Shown here: positions 45,087 to 53,099 of the stretch, piece after piece | Layout: each line of letters begins with the position of its first letter | How positions within the stretch are numbered: position 1 is the first letter of the stretch | Assembly (NCBI GenBank): GCA_002381805.1 | Contig: DFXZ01000004.1 | Coordinates: 248,001-312,000, forward strand | Length of the DNA: 64,000 nucleotides | Source: Bdellovibrio sp. UBA4095 | Lineage (GTDB): Bacteria; Bdellovibrionota; Bdellovibrionia; Bdellovibrionales; Bdellovibrionaceae | Direction: 5' to 3' | The notes under the pieces: model-generated | Seen by the model: the letters and a program-made list of their open reading frames with translations, nothing else | Database searches by the model: none | What the model was told of the DNA's origin: nothing | Made by a program: the position numbers and the translations under genes

Positions 45087-46357
45087 CATCAGAGGAACTA
45101 TTTCAACGCGCACTTAAGGTCACTCCCGGTGGTGTGCATTCGCCTGTGAGATCTTTCAAAGGTCTTGATCGTTCGCCAGTTTTTTTCAAGAAGGCCGAAG
45201 GTGCTTTTCTCACTTCGGTCGAAGACAAAAGGTACATTGATTTTTGCCAAAGTTTTGGCCCGTTGATTTTGGGTCACCTTGATCCCGAAGTGAAAGAAGA
45301 AGTTCATGCAATGATTGAAACCGCATGGACTTTCGGAGCCACAGAAATTTACTCGCTTGAGCTTGCGGAGTGGATCACTCAAACGCTGCCGTTTATGGAG
45401 AAAGTTCGCTTTGTCTCTTCAGGAACTGAGGCGGTCATGAGCGCTCTCAGAGTCGCGCGAGCCTCCACTGGCAGAAACAAGGTTTTGAAATTTGAAGGAT
45501 GCTATCACGGTCACGTCGACAATTTATTAGTGCAAGCTGGCAGCGGCCTGGCCGGAACGGCCGCTTCTTCCAGCGCGGGAATTCCCGCTGATGTTGCAGC
45601 CCAAACAGTTGTCACTCCGCTGGATGATGAAGTCCTCCTGGAACAAGTTTTTCAACTACATGGGAAAGATCTTGCAGCAGTCATTATCGAGCCTCTTCCT
45701 GCCAACTATGGACTGCTTATTCAACGCCAAGAATTTTTGAAGAAAGTGGCTGATCTCTGTAAAAAAAATGGCAGCCTCTTGATTTTCGATGAAGTTATTT
45801 CTGGTTTCCGAGTCGGACTGGGCGGAATGGTTGCGCAGACAGGCATCACACCTGATCTTGTCACCTATGGCAAGATCATTGGTGGTGGTTTCCCTGTGGG
45901 TTGTTATGGCGGCAAAGCCGAACACATGAACCGCGTCGCCCCCAGCGGCGACGTCTATCAAGCAGGCACCCTCAGCGCCAACCCCGTCGGCATGCGCGCG
46001 GGTCTAACAACCCTCAAGAAAATGCAAAGGCTTGATGGCTGGAAGATTCTTGAGCAAAGAACACAAAAGTTCACTCAAGCACTTCAGCAAGGTTTTGACA
46101 AAAAAGGGTTGGGCTTTCAGGTTCAACAGCATTCGTCCTTATTTTGGATCCATGGCAAGGTAGATACTCCGATTCGCGCGATTTCTCAGCTGCCAAAAGA
46201 TCAAAGCAGCACTTTCAAAAAGGTCTTCTTGAGTGCGCTCGATAAAGGCGTTTATTTGGCTCCCAATGCCTATGAAGTAGGCTTTGTATCTTTAGCACAC
46301 ACCGATGAAATCTTGAGCCAGGCCGCCCAGATCATCATCGAATCTGCGGAGTCGTAA
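45074..46357 (+). CDS. hemL: Glutamate-1-semialdehyde 2,1-aminomutase HemL
   Basis: A 427-residue PLP enzyme converting glutamate-1-semialdehyde to 5-aminolevulinate. HemL hallmarks: TPGGVHSPVRSFKGL (about 16-30), FVSSGTEAVMSALRVARA, KFEGCYHGHVDNLLVQAGSG, LIFDEVISGFRVG and the PLP Lys in TYGKIIGGGFPVG. It overlaps the hemCD end by 13 bases and the histidine kinase gene by one base. Together with HemA it forms the C5 route to ALA. Confidence 0.96.
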   Translation: MSQITSEELFQRALKVTPGGVHSPVRSFKGLDRSPVFFKKAEGAFLTSVEDKRYIDFCQSFGPLILGHLDPEVKEEVHAMIETAWTFGATEIYSLELAEWITQTLPFMEKVRFVSSGTEAVMSALRVARASTGRNKVLKFEGCYHGHVDNLLVQAGSGLAGTAASSSAGIPADVAAQTVVTPLDDEVLLEQVFQLHGKDLAAVIIEPLPANYGLLIQRQEFLKKVADLCKKNGSLLIFDEVISGFRVGLGGMVAQTGITPDLVTYGKIIGGGFPVGCYGGKAEHMNRVAPSGDVYQAGTLSANPVGMRAGLTTLKKMQRLDGWKILEQRTQKFTQALQQGFDKKGLGFQVQQHSSLFWIHGKVDTPIRAISQLPKDQSSTFKKVFLSALDKGVYLAPNAYEVGFVSLAHTDEILSQAAQIIIESAES

Positions 46358-47211
46358 TGCTGAACAAGTTCTTCAAAGGTCATATGAAAACATTCCTAGC
46401 CATTATTTGGTTTGTTTTCACTTTCTCCTTAGTCGCTTGGTGGTGGATTTTCTTTCTGTTAAAAATCGAAAGCTCCTCCCCTACGCACCGAATGTTTGTC
46501 TGGGAAGGATCGATACTACTCGGCACGATTCTCATAGGTGGTGCCGCTCTGGTCATATTTTCCTATCGAGATCAAAAAAGACACCAGCGCCTGCGTTTCT
46601 TCTTTTCAACATTTAGTCATGATATCAAGACATCTATCGCTCGACTGCGATTGCAAGCCGAGGTTTTAGAAGAGGATCAGCAAAGCAACAATCCAGTGCT
46701 AAAGCGCCTGGTCGAAGACATCCGCCGCTTGGATCTACAGCTCGAAAACTCGCTTTTCTTAGCGACCTTGGAAGATAGCACAGCGCTTTTGCAAGAAAAA
46801 GTATCCCTAAGTCAGCTTTTGTCAACTCTGAGGAACGACTTTCCAGAGCTGTCGCTCGAGTTAGAAAGAGACGCTTTGATCCAGGGGGATCGACGGGCCT
46901 TGATAAGTATATTTCGCAACCTTTTGCAAAACTCCGTTCTACACGGAAAGGCCACTGAAGTGAAAATCGCTGTAAAAAGCCTATCCCCAAATTCACTAGA
47001 GCTGATCATTGCTGATAATGGACAAGGCTTTAAAGGCTTTCTTCCCAAGCTTGGATCTGAGATTTTGATTTCACAAGACTCCAGAGGAAATGGTATTGGT
47101 CTTTTAATTAGTAAACGTTTACTGAACAGAATGGGTGGCAACCTTTCTTTCGAGTCGAAAGAAAACGAAGGCTTTAAAAGTCATCTCAATATTGGAGGGA
47201 CTTTGGCGTGA
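46357..47211 (+). CDS. Membrane histidine kinase inside the heme operon
   Basis: A 284-residue compact kinase. Two membrane helices (about 12-33 and 50-70) flank a loop of only about 16 residues, so the signal is likely sensed in or near the membrane. The DHp His is in FSTFSHDIKTSIARLRLQAE (near residue 88). The ATPase has an N-box (NLLQNSVLHG), G1 (ADNGQGFKG) and G2 (GNGIGLLISKRLL). No HAMP or PAS domain. The start overlaps the hemL stop by one base and the end overlaps the regulator by 4 bases. Sensing of heme, a porphyrin or oxygen is inferred from position only. Confidence 0.9.
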   Translation: MLNKFFKGHMKTFLAIIWFVFTFSLVAWWWIFFLLKIESSSPTHRMFVWEGSILLGTILIGGAALVIFSYRDQKRHQRLRFFFSTFSHDIKTSIARLRLQAEVLEEDQQSNNPVLKRLVEDIRRLDLQLENSLFLATLEDSTALLQEKVSLSQLLSTLRNDFPELSLELERDALIQGDRRALISIFRNLLQNSVLHGKATEVKIAVKSLSPNSLELIIADNGQGFKGFLPKLGSEILISQDSRGNGIGLLISKRLLNRMGGNLSFESKENEGFKSHLNIGGTLA

Positions 47212-47882
47212 GAAAAATTTTACTCGTTGAAGATGACACCTCCTTAGGTGAAACGCTTACTGGTCGCCTCCAAAAGGAGTACCTAGTTCACTGGGCTAAG
47301 ACCAGTTCCGAAGCTTTACAGTACTTTAAAAATTCCGCCGATTACGATCTGCTATTGTTGGATGTGGGACTGCCTGATGGAAGTGGTTTCGATTTGGCTG
47401 AAAAGATCCGCAAACAATCACCATCAACATTGTTTCTATTTTTAACTGCTCAAGCAGATGCAGAGTCACGACTGCGTGGATTTGAACTGGGAGCAGAGGA
47501 ATTTATACCAAAACCTTTTCACTTGAAGGAGCTTCTCCTGCGTGTAAAACACGTGTTGGATGCCCACGCTCCTCCTCGCGAGTTAGAGCTAAACGGCATC
47601 ACAGTGAATTTCACGACGATGTCTTTAAAAAAGTCTACGGGACAAATTGAATACCCTCCGATTACGGACATGAAGATCCTACAGCTTTTAATTGATAAAT
47701 CCCCCAGAATTTTAAGCCGCGATGAGATCATGAATGAAATCTGGGGCATTGATAAGAATCCCAGCCATCGCACTATCGATAATATTATTGTACGCCTACG
47801 TCATCTACTAGGAAGTGATGGAGAGAAATACATTCGCTCTGTCCGAGGAGTTGGCTATCAGTGGGCTAATGAGGAGACCTAA
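47208..47882 (+). CDS. OmpR-family response regulator inside the heme operon
   Basis: A 224-residue regulator with receiver (VEDD near 7-10, phosphoacceptor in LLLDVGLPDGSGFD near residue 52, Lys in FIPKPFHLKE) and a winged-helix domain (about 125-224) ending YIRSVRGVGYQWA. The start is ATG-overlapped with the kinase stop (GTGAG context) and the stop overlaps hemE by one base. It is clearly translated as part of the hem operon and may control it. Confidence 0.92.
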   Translation: MRKILLVEDDTSLGETLTGRLQKEYLVHWAKTSSEALQYFKNSADYDLLLLDVGLPDGSGFDLAEKIRKQSPSTLFLFLTAQADAESRLRGFELGAEEFIPKPFHLKELLLRVKHVLDAHAPPRELELNGITVNFTTMSLKKSTGQIEYPPITDMKILQLLIDKSPRILSRDEIMNEIWGIDKNPSHRTIDNIIVRLRHLLGSDGEKYIRSVRGVGYQWANEET

Positions 47883-48901
47883 TGAATACACTCTATAAAA
47901 ACGCGCTCAACAGAACACCTCAAGCAGTACCCCCTATCTGGTTCATGCGCCAGGCAGGACGCTATCACAAACATTATCAAGGTCTGCGATCGCAACATTC
48001 CTTTATGGATCTTTGCAAGAAGCCGGAGCTCGCAGCGCAGGTCGCATTAGGGCCAGTACAAGACTTTGATTTTGATGTCTCTATTCTATTTAGCGATATC
48101 CTATTTCCTCTTGAGGCTTTGGGTATGGGCTTAGAGTACACTGATCACGGTCCTCGTCTGGGCTTTCAACTTACTTCAGATAATATCTCTCAGCTTGGAC
48201 CTGTCGATAAGGCGATCAAGTTTATGAGCTTTCAGAAAGAAGCTGTTCAAGCCACTCGCGCTGTTCTGCCAGCAAACAAAAGTCTGATCGGGTTTATTGG
48301 GGGACCATGGACACTTTTCGTTTATGCAGTTGAAGGGTCCCATGCCGGATCTTTAATCCAATCCAAAAAGATGATTCCATCTTTTTCGTTATTCCTCGAG
48401 AAAATGTACCCACTACTTAAAGAAAATATCCGACTGCAACTTGAGGGAGGTGTTGAAACCGTTATGATCTTCGACACTGCAGCTGGTGAGGTTTCTCCAA
48501 GGTTTTTCCAAGATTGGATTCAGCCTGTTCTTGCTAATTTGGCACAAGAATTCCCAGGCAAGATCGGCTACTACTCGAAAGGCACTCAGCCAGTCTTTTT
48601 CAATGCCGAGTTCAAGAGCTTACCTTGGGCAGGACAGGGTTTTGATCACCGCTGTCAGCTTACTACTTGCTTCGATATTCAGAATAAAGGTTTCGTTCAA
48701 GGCAACTTCGACCAAAGTTTGCTGTTTATGGAAAAGAGCGACTTTAAAAAAGAACTTCTGAAATATCTGGCCCCATTTAAAGATCTCAGTCTTGAAAAAC
48801 GTGCGGGTTGGGTCAGTGGACTGGGTCACGGCGTCCTGCCCAAAACTCCAGAGTCGAATGTGCGACTCTTCGTCGATACCGTTCGCGAGGTGATGTTATG
48901 A
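47882..48901 (+). CDS. hemE: Uroporphyrinogen decarboxylase HemE
   Basis: A 339-residue enzyme converting uroporphyrinogen III to coproporphyrinogen III. The N-terminal PPIWFMRQAGRYHKHYQGLR signature is intact, as are FDFDVSILFSDILFPLEALGMGLEY (catalytic Asp), GFIGGPWTLFVYAVEGS and the C-terminal SGLGHGVLPKTPESNVRLFVD. One-base overlap with the regulator, ATGA overlap with hemN. Confidence 0.96.
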   Translation: MNTLYKNALNRTPQAVPPIWFMRQAGRYHKHYQGLRSQHSFMDLCKKPELAAQVALGPVQDFDFDVSILFSDILFPLEALGMGLEYTDHGPRLGFQLTSDNISQLGPVDKAIKFMSFQKEAVQATRAVLPANKSLIGFIGGPWTLFVYAVEGSHAGSLIQSKKMIPSFSLFLEKMYPLLKENIRLQLEGGVETVMIFDTAAGEVSPRFFQDWIQPVLANLAQEFPGKIGYYSKGTQPVFFNAEFKSLPWAGQGFDHRCQLTTCFDIQNKGFVQGNFDQSLLFMEKSDFKKELLKYLAPFKDLSLEKRAGWVSGLGHGVLPKTPESNVRLFVDTVREVML

Positions 48902-50247
48902 TAAAAGATCTCTTAGCCAAGTATGATGTTCCCGCTCCTCGATACACGTCATATCCCACCGTTCCTTATTGGGAAACCAACCCAACTACAGATCAATGGA
49001 TCGATCATCTCCGCACGACGTTAAAAGAAACTGCAGGCGGCTGGTCAATGTATATTCACGTTCCGTTTTGTGAATCCCTTTGCACATTCTGTGGCTGCAA
49101 TAACATCATTACCAAAGATCACAAACGCGAAAGTCCCTATATTGAAAACGTCCTCAAAGAATGGGAACTCTATTTAGATAAAGTTCCCGAACTTTTAGAG
49201 AAACCGTTAAAGCATATTCATTTAGGTGGCGGAACTCCGACGTTCCTTTCGGCACAAGCTCTTGTTGAAATGCTTAGTCCCATTTTGAGTAAACTAAAAA
49301 TCGATCCCGCTGATTTCGAGGGCTCCATAGAGGTGGATCCCCGTCGAACCAATGCCCAGCAACTAAAGGCCGTCCGTGAGCTTGGATTCAATCGAGTCAG
49401 CATGGGAGTGCAGGACTTCAATCCGGAAGTACAACGACTGGTTAATCGCATTCAGCCCCTCGAAATCACCGAAAAGCTGACTCAAGAAGCACGTGATATG
49501 GGTTACACCTCTGTTAACTTCGATTTGATTTATGGACTTGCCAAGCAAACTCCTGAGTCCATCAGGGATACTGCCGAAGCAACCGTACGCCTGCGCCCCG
49601 ATCGAATCGCGCTCTATAGCTTTGCACTTGTTCCGTGGATTAAGCCTCAACAAAGACTTTTCAAAGACGAAGATTTGCCAAAGGCAGCTGAAAAAAGAGA
49701 ACTTTACGAAATCGCTCGGGACATACTGCTAAATGCTGGATACCTCGAGGTCGGCATGGACCATTTCGCGCTCCCTGAAGACAGTCTTTGCGTGGCAATG
49801 AAGGAACATCGCTTGCACAGAAACTTTATGGGCTACACCGACCAGCGGACTGACGTTCTTTTGGGTCTGGGAGTTTCGGCTATTTCTGAAACTCCATTTA
49901 GCTTTCATCAGAATGAAAAAGTTCTGCCGCTTTACGAAACGGCGCTGAGAGAAAGTCGTCTGCCCAGTCTGCGCGGTCACGTGCTTAGCCAAGAGGATCA
50001 AGTTCGCAGAGAGCAAATTCTGAAACTCATGACTGACTTTGAAGTTTCATTTATAGACGAAAATCAAGAAGAGGCAGCTAAAGAATTTCTTGCGGAAATG
50101 CTGAACGATTCCTTGGTAGAGATTAAAGACCACAAACTCTTAGTAAACGAGTCCGGGCGCCCTTTCTTAAGGAATGCCTGTGTGTTCTTTGATGAACGTC
50201 TGAAAAACAAACAACCACAAACTAAAATTTTCTCTCAGTCGATATGA
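48898..50247 (+). CDS. hemN: Oxygen-independent coproporphyrinogen III oxidase HemN
   Basis: A 449-residue radical SAM enzyme giving protoporphyrinogen IX without oxygen. The N-terminal YDVPAPRYTSYPTVPYW and the cluster motif C58-x3-C62-x2-C65 with a further C67 (HVPFCESLCTFCGCNN) mark a true HemN rather than HemW. IHLGGGTPTFL and FNRVSMGVQDFNPEVQ follow. ATG 48898 overlaps the hemE stop (ATGA) with GAGGTG upstream; the frame extends to 48808 but that would overlap hemE by 94 bases. No oxygen-dependent HemF is seen in the window. Confidence 0.95.
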   Translation: MIKDLLAKYDVPAPRYTSYPTVPYWETNPTTDQWIDHLRTTLKETAGGWSMYIHVPFCESLCTFCGCNNIITKDHKRESPYIENVLKEWELYLDKVPELLEKPLKHIHLGGGTPTFLSAQALVEMLSPILSKLKIDPADFEGSIEVDPRRTNAQQLKAVRELGFNRVSMGVQDFNPEVQRLVNRIQPLEITEKLTQEARDMGYTSVNFDLIYGLAKQTPESIRDTAEATVRLRPDRIALYSFALVPWIKPQQRLFKDEDLPKAAEKRELYEIARDILLNAGYLEVGMDHFALPEDSLCVAMKEHRLHRNFMGYTDQRTDVLLGLGVSAISETPFSFHQNEKVLPLYETALRESRLPSLRGHVLSQEDQVRREQILKLMTDFEVSFIDENQEEAAKEFLAEMLNDSLVEIKDHKLLVNESGRPFLRNACVFFDERLKNKQPQTKIFSQSI

Positions 50248-51452
50248 AAAAAGTGACCGTCATCGGGGCTGGCTTTGCCGGCCTCACTGTGGCTTTAAGA
50301 TTGGCTCAACAGGGCTTTGAAGTCGAAATTTATGAAAGCTCTTCGCGATGCGGAGGATTGCTTGGAACAGATCAAACTCCCTATGGTATCGCCGAGCGCG
50401 CAGCAAATGCAATGATCCGTACCCGCAAGGCTGAACAACTTTTTGAGGAACTGAATCTGACCGCCAGCCATGTGCTTGAATCGTCAAAAAGGCGGTTCAT
50501 TTTTAGAGATGTGCCTACACAGTGGCCTCTGACGTTGCTAGAAACTTTTCAGTTTGTGATCAGGTTGGGATCGAAGCTTATCAGAGGAAAGAAGACTTTA
50601 CGGCCTTCCAAACAAGAGACTCTTGAAAATTGGGGAAAGAAGAACCTGGGACAGGCTGCGACTCGCTTTTTATTGGGCCCAGCCATGCAGGGAATCTACG
50701 CCAATGATCTTTCGGGCCTCAGTTCTTTCCTCATTTTGAATCCTCTGTTTTCTCCACGCAAAGAGAAGTATCGCGGACTATTAACCGGACCTGGCGGAAT
50801 GCAAGATCTCATCAATCACCTGGAAACGAAGATTCGAAGTTTGGGCGTAAAAATACATCTCAACTCATCCGTCCAGTTGGACGATTTGCAAGGACCAGTG
50901 GTCATTGCCACGTCAGCAGCGGCAGCAAGCCGGCTGACTCAAGTAAAATTCCCAGAACTCTCGTCGATACTGGCTTCCATACGCATGACTTCACTGATCA
51001 GCGTGACTTTGTTTTTTGAGAAGGCGCAGTCTGCTTATAAAGGCTTTGGTTGCCTGATTCCGCGAGGATTTGACCTAAAAACTTTCGGTATTCTTATGAA
51101 CTCTTTCATCTTTAAAGACCGTGACAAAACGTACAATGAAACGTGGATTCTAGGTGGCATCCAACAGGAAGAACTCATTCAGCTGAGTGATTCCGAGCTG
51201 CTGAAACTGCTGGCTCAGGAAAGATATGCGATTCTTAAGCAAAAAGACAGTTTGCTCGATTTCAAAATCAACCGCTGGAAGAATGCGCTACCTTATTATG
51301 ATTTAACTTTAGAGAAGGCACAAAAAGATTTAAACTCCATAGAAACGCCTGATCTTTTTCTTCATGGGAACTACTTGTCGGGCATTGGGCTGAGCAAAAT
51401 ATTGGACCGAAGTGATCTCATCGCTCAGCAGATCGGAAGCAAGTATGGCTAA
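50244..51452 (+). CDS. hemY: Protoporphyrinogen oxidase, HemY type
   Basis: A 402-residue FAD-dependent amine-oxidase-fold protein. It opens with KKVTVIGAGFAGLTVALRLAQQGFEVEIYE and continues with SRCGGLLGT, the standard dinucleotide-binding and GG motifs. The C-terminal LFLHGNYLSGIGLSKILDRSDLIAQQI is the FAD-closing motif. Shorter than the usual 450-470. Its place between hemN and hemH identifies the substrate as protoporphyrinogen IX or, in the coproporphyrin route, coproporphyrinogen; HemN in the cluster favours the former. ATGA overlap with hemN. Confidence 0.9.
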   Translation: MKKVTVIGAGFAGLTVALRLAQQGFEVEIYESSSRCGGLLGTDQTPYGIAERAANAMIRTRKAEQLFEELNLTASHVLESSKRRFIFRDVPTQWPLTLLETFQFVIRLGSKLIRGKKTLRPSKQETLENWGKKNLGQAATRFLLGPAMQGIYANDLSGLSSFLILNPLFSPRKEKYRGLLTGPGGMQDLINHLETKIRSLGVKIHLNSSVQLDDLQGPVVIATSAAAASRLTQVKFPELSSILASIRMTSLISVTLFFEKAQSAYKGFGCLIPRGFDLKTFGILMNSFIFKDRDKTYNETWILGGIQQEELIQLSDSELLKLLAQERYAILKQKDSLLDFKINRWKNALPYYDLTLEKAQKDLNSIETPDLFLHGNYLSGIGLSKILDRSDLIAQQIGSKYG

Positions 51453-52488
51453 AGCCGGAATTTTACTTCTTAATATTGGCACTCCACGCTCCTTTGAAGT
51501 GCACGACGTAAAAAAATATCTTCGCACTTTTCTAATGGACAGGGACATCATTGATCTGCCTTGGATATCACGATGGCCCCTTGTGAATCTTATCATCGTG
51601 CCTCAGAGGGGGGCCTACTCTGCCAGCAACTACAAGAAAATCTGGATGAAAGAGGGTTCGCCCCTTTTGGTCTATACGGATCGTTTTGCTGATCAGCTGC
51701 AGAACAAATTAGGCTCCCAGTATCTTGTCAGAATTGGAATGCGCTACAGCGCCCCCACCATTGAGAGTGCTTTAAGAGATTTTTACAGAGCAAAAGTTGA
51801 GACTATTATTGTAGCACCAATGTATCCTCAGTATGCCGAAGCCACCACAGGTTCATCGCTGCGCGAAGTGAATCGACTGATGGGGCGCCTTGGAATCGAC
51901 ATCCCCACTGTTGTCGTACCCCCATTCTATGACAAGAAAGAGTTTCTCAAAGCACAAGGCCAATGCATGAAGGATGTTACCCAAGAGAAAGCTATTGAAC
52001 ACATCGTGTTTTCTTTTCATGGCCTGCCAGAGGCCCAAATAAAAAAAGTCCCTGGTTGCCTGTCTTCTCCTGATTGCTGTGCTCAGGTAAATGCTTGCGA
52101 AAAACCCTGTTACCGAGCTCAAAGCCTTGCAACTGCCGAAAAACTAGCAAAAGAGATCGGTCTTGCAAAAGACTCTTGGTCGGTAGGTTTTCAGTCTCGT
52201 CTAGGGCGCGCGGAATGGCTGAAGCCATCTACTGATCAAGTGCTGGAGGACCTGGCTCGCAAAGGAATTAAAAAGGTAGCGATAGCTTGCCCCTCGTTTG
52301 TCGCTGACTGTATAGAAACGCTTGAAGAAATCGGCATGGGCGGAAAACAGCTCTTTTTGCGAGAAGGTGGAACAGAATTTTTCATGATCCCTTGTGTGAA
52401 TGACCATCCACTTTGGGTCGACGGATTCTCAGAAATGATCAAGAAAAACCAACCGGGAAAGAGCGCCGTAAACGATCTTTCCCAGTAG
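51445..52488 (+). CDS. hemH: Ferrochelatase HemH with internal cysteine cluster
   Basis: A 347-residue enzyme inserting iron into protoporphyrin IX. GILLLNIGTPRSFEVHDVKKYLRTFL is the HemH opening, and the metal-site His is H192 in VFSFHGLPE. Just after it lies a Cys-rich segment with C205, C211, C212, C218 and C222, in place of the usual short loop. That matches the class of ferrochelatases (known from Myxococcus) that bind a [2Fe-2S] cluster through internal cysteines. ATG 51445 lies inside the end of hemY with GGAAG upstream; the frame extends to 51412. Last gene of the heme operon. Confidence 0.94.
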   Translation: MAKAGILLLNIGTPRSFEVHDVKKYLRTFLMDRDIIDLPWISRWPLVNLIIVPQRGAYSASNYKKIWMKEGSPLLVYTDRFADQLQNKLGSQYLVRIGMRYSAPTIESALRDFYRAKVETIIVAPMYPQYAEATTGSSLREVNRLMGRLGIDIPTVVVPPFYDKKEFLKAQGQCMKDVTQEKAIEHIVFSFHGLPEAQIKKVPGCLSSPDCCAQVNACEKPCYRAQSLATAEKLAKEIGLAKDSWSVGFQSRLGRAEWLKPSTDQVLEDLARKGIKKVAIACPSFVADCIETLEEIGMGGKQLFLREGGTEFFMIPCVNDHPLWVDGFSEMIKKNQPGKSAVNDLSQ

Positions 52489-52522
52489 TTTTTAAAATCT
52501 GCCCGACTCGCTTGATGACTTT

Positions 52523-52999
52523 TTAATAGCGAACGATTTCAAAAGTTGCCTTGCAACCATGATTGACCCAGATACGATCACTCATGATTCCATAGCTTCG
52601 CCCATAAACACATGATTCCCACGAGTGCTGCTGAATGAGGCGGACACTGCGATTTCCATAGCCGATGTAACACTGGTAGTAATTGTTCGGGCCGTAAGAA
52701 TCACAACGGTAGTACTCAATTCTGCCATAATCTGGTGGCGGCGGCGGATAGCCTGGGTGAGGCTGGGGGTAACCAGGATGCGGAGCCGGAGGGCGAGGAC
52801 GCGGAGACGGCCGAGGTGGTTCAGGACGACGAGGTGGCCCTGGATAAGGCCCTGGACGACCGGGACGAGGACCGGGTCTGACATAGCTCAGCTCTGATTG
52901 GAACTCTAACTCTTCGTTGTACTGCGCTTCTTCGGTCTCTGCGTAAGCAGGCTGCATAAACCCGCAAACAGCAAGTGCGACAAGAATAATTTTTCTCAT
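52523..52999 (-). CDS. Secreted proline/glycine-rich protein with DUF3011-like domain
   Basis: A 158-residue protein: signal peptide (MRKIILVALAVCGFMQPAYA), then an Arg/Pro/Gly-rich low-complexity stretch (about 42-90), then a C-terminal domain of about 65 residues with four Cys (RCDSYG, YQCYIG, ESCVYG, HGCKATFEI). The last domain fits DUF3011: two Cys pairs, a Gln-rich strand and IWVNHGC. Function is unknown; such domains occur in secreted envelope proteins. ATG 52999 has GGGGGAA upstream; the frame extends to a TTG at 53011. Confidence 0.8.
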   Translation of the reverse strand: MRKIILVALAVCGFMQPAYAETEEAQYNEELEFQSELSYVRPGPRPGRPGPYPGPPRRPEPPRPSPRPRPPAPHPGYPQPHPGYPPPPPDYGRIEYYRCDSYGPNNYYQCYIGYGNRSVRLIQQHSWESCVYGRSYGIMSDRIWVNHGCKATFEIVRY

Positions 53000-53099
53000 T
53001 GTTTCCCCCAATGGTTCAGTGTCGTTTTGACTCTATAAAAATGCGATCTCTACAATATGCATGAAGCATACCGCGCACGATAGGTGTCAAAGTGACTAT

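Noticed and set aside
52740..52870. GC-rich short repeats that resemble a repeat array
   Set aside because: They encode the Pro/Gly/Arg-rich linker of the secreted protein. There are no regular spacers, so it is not a CRISPR array.
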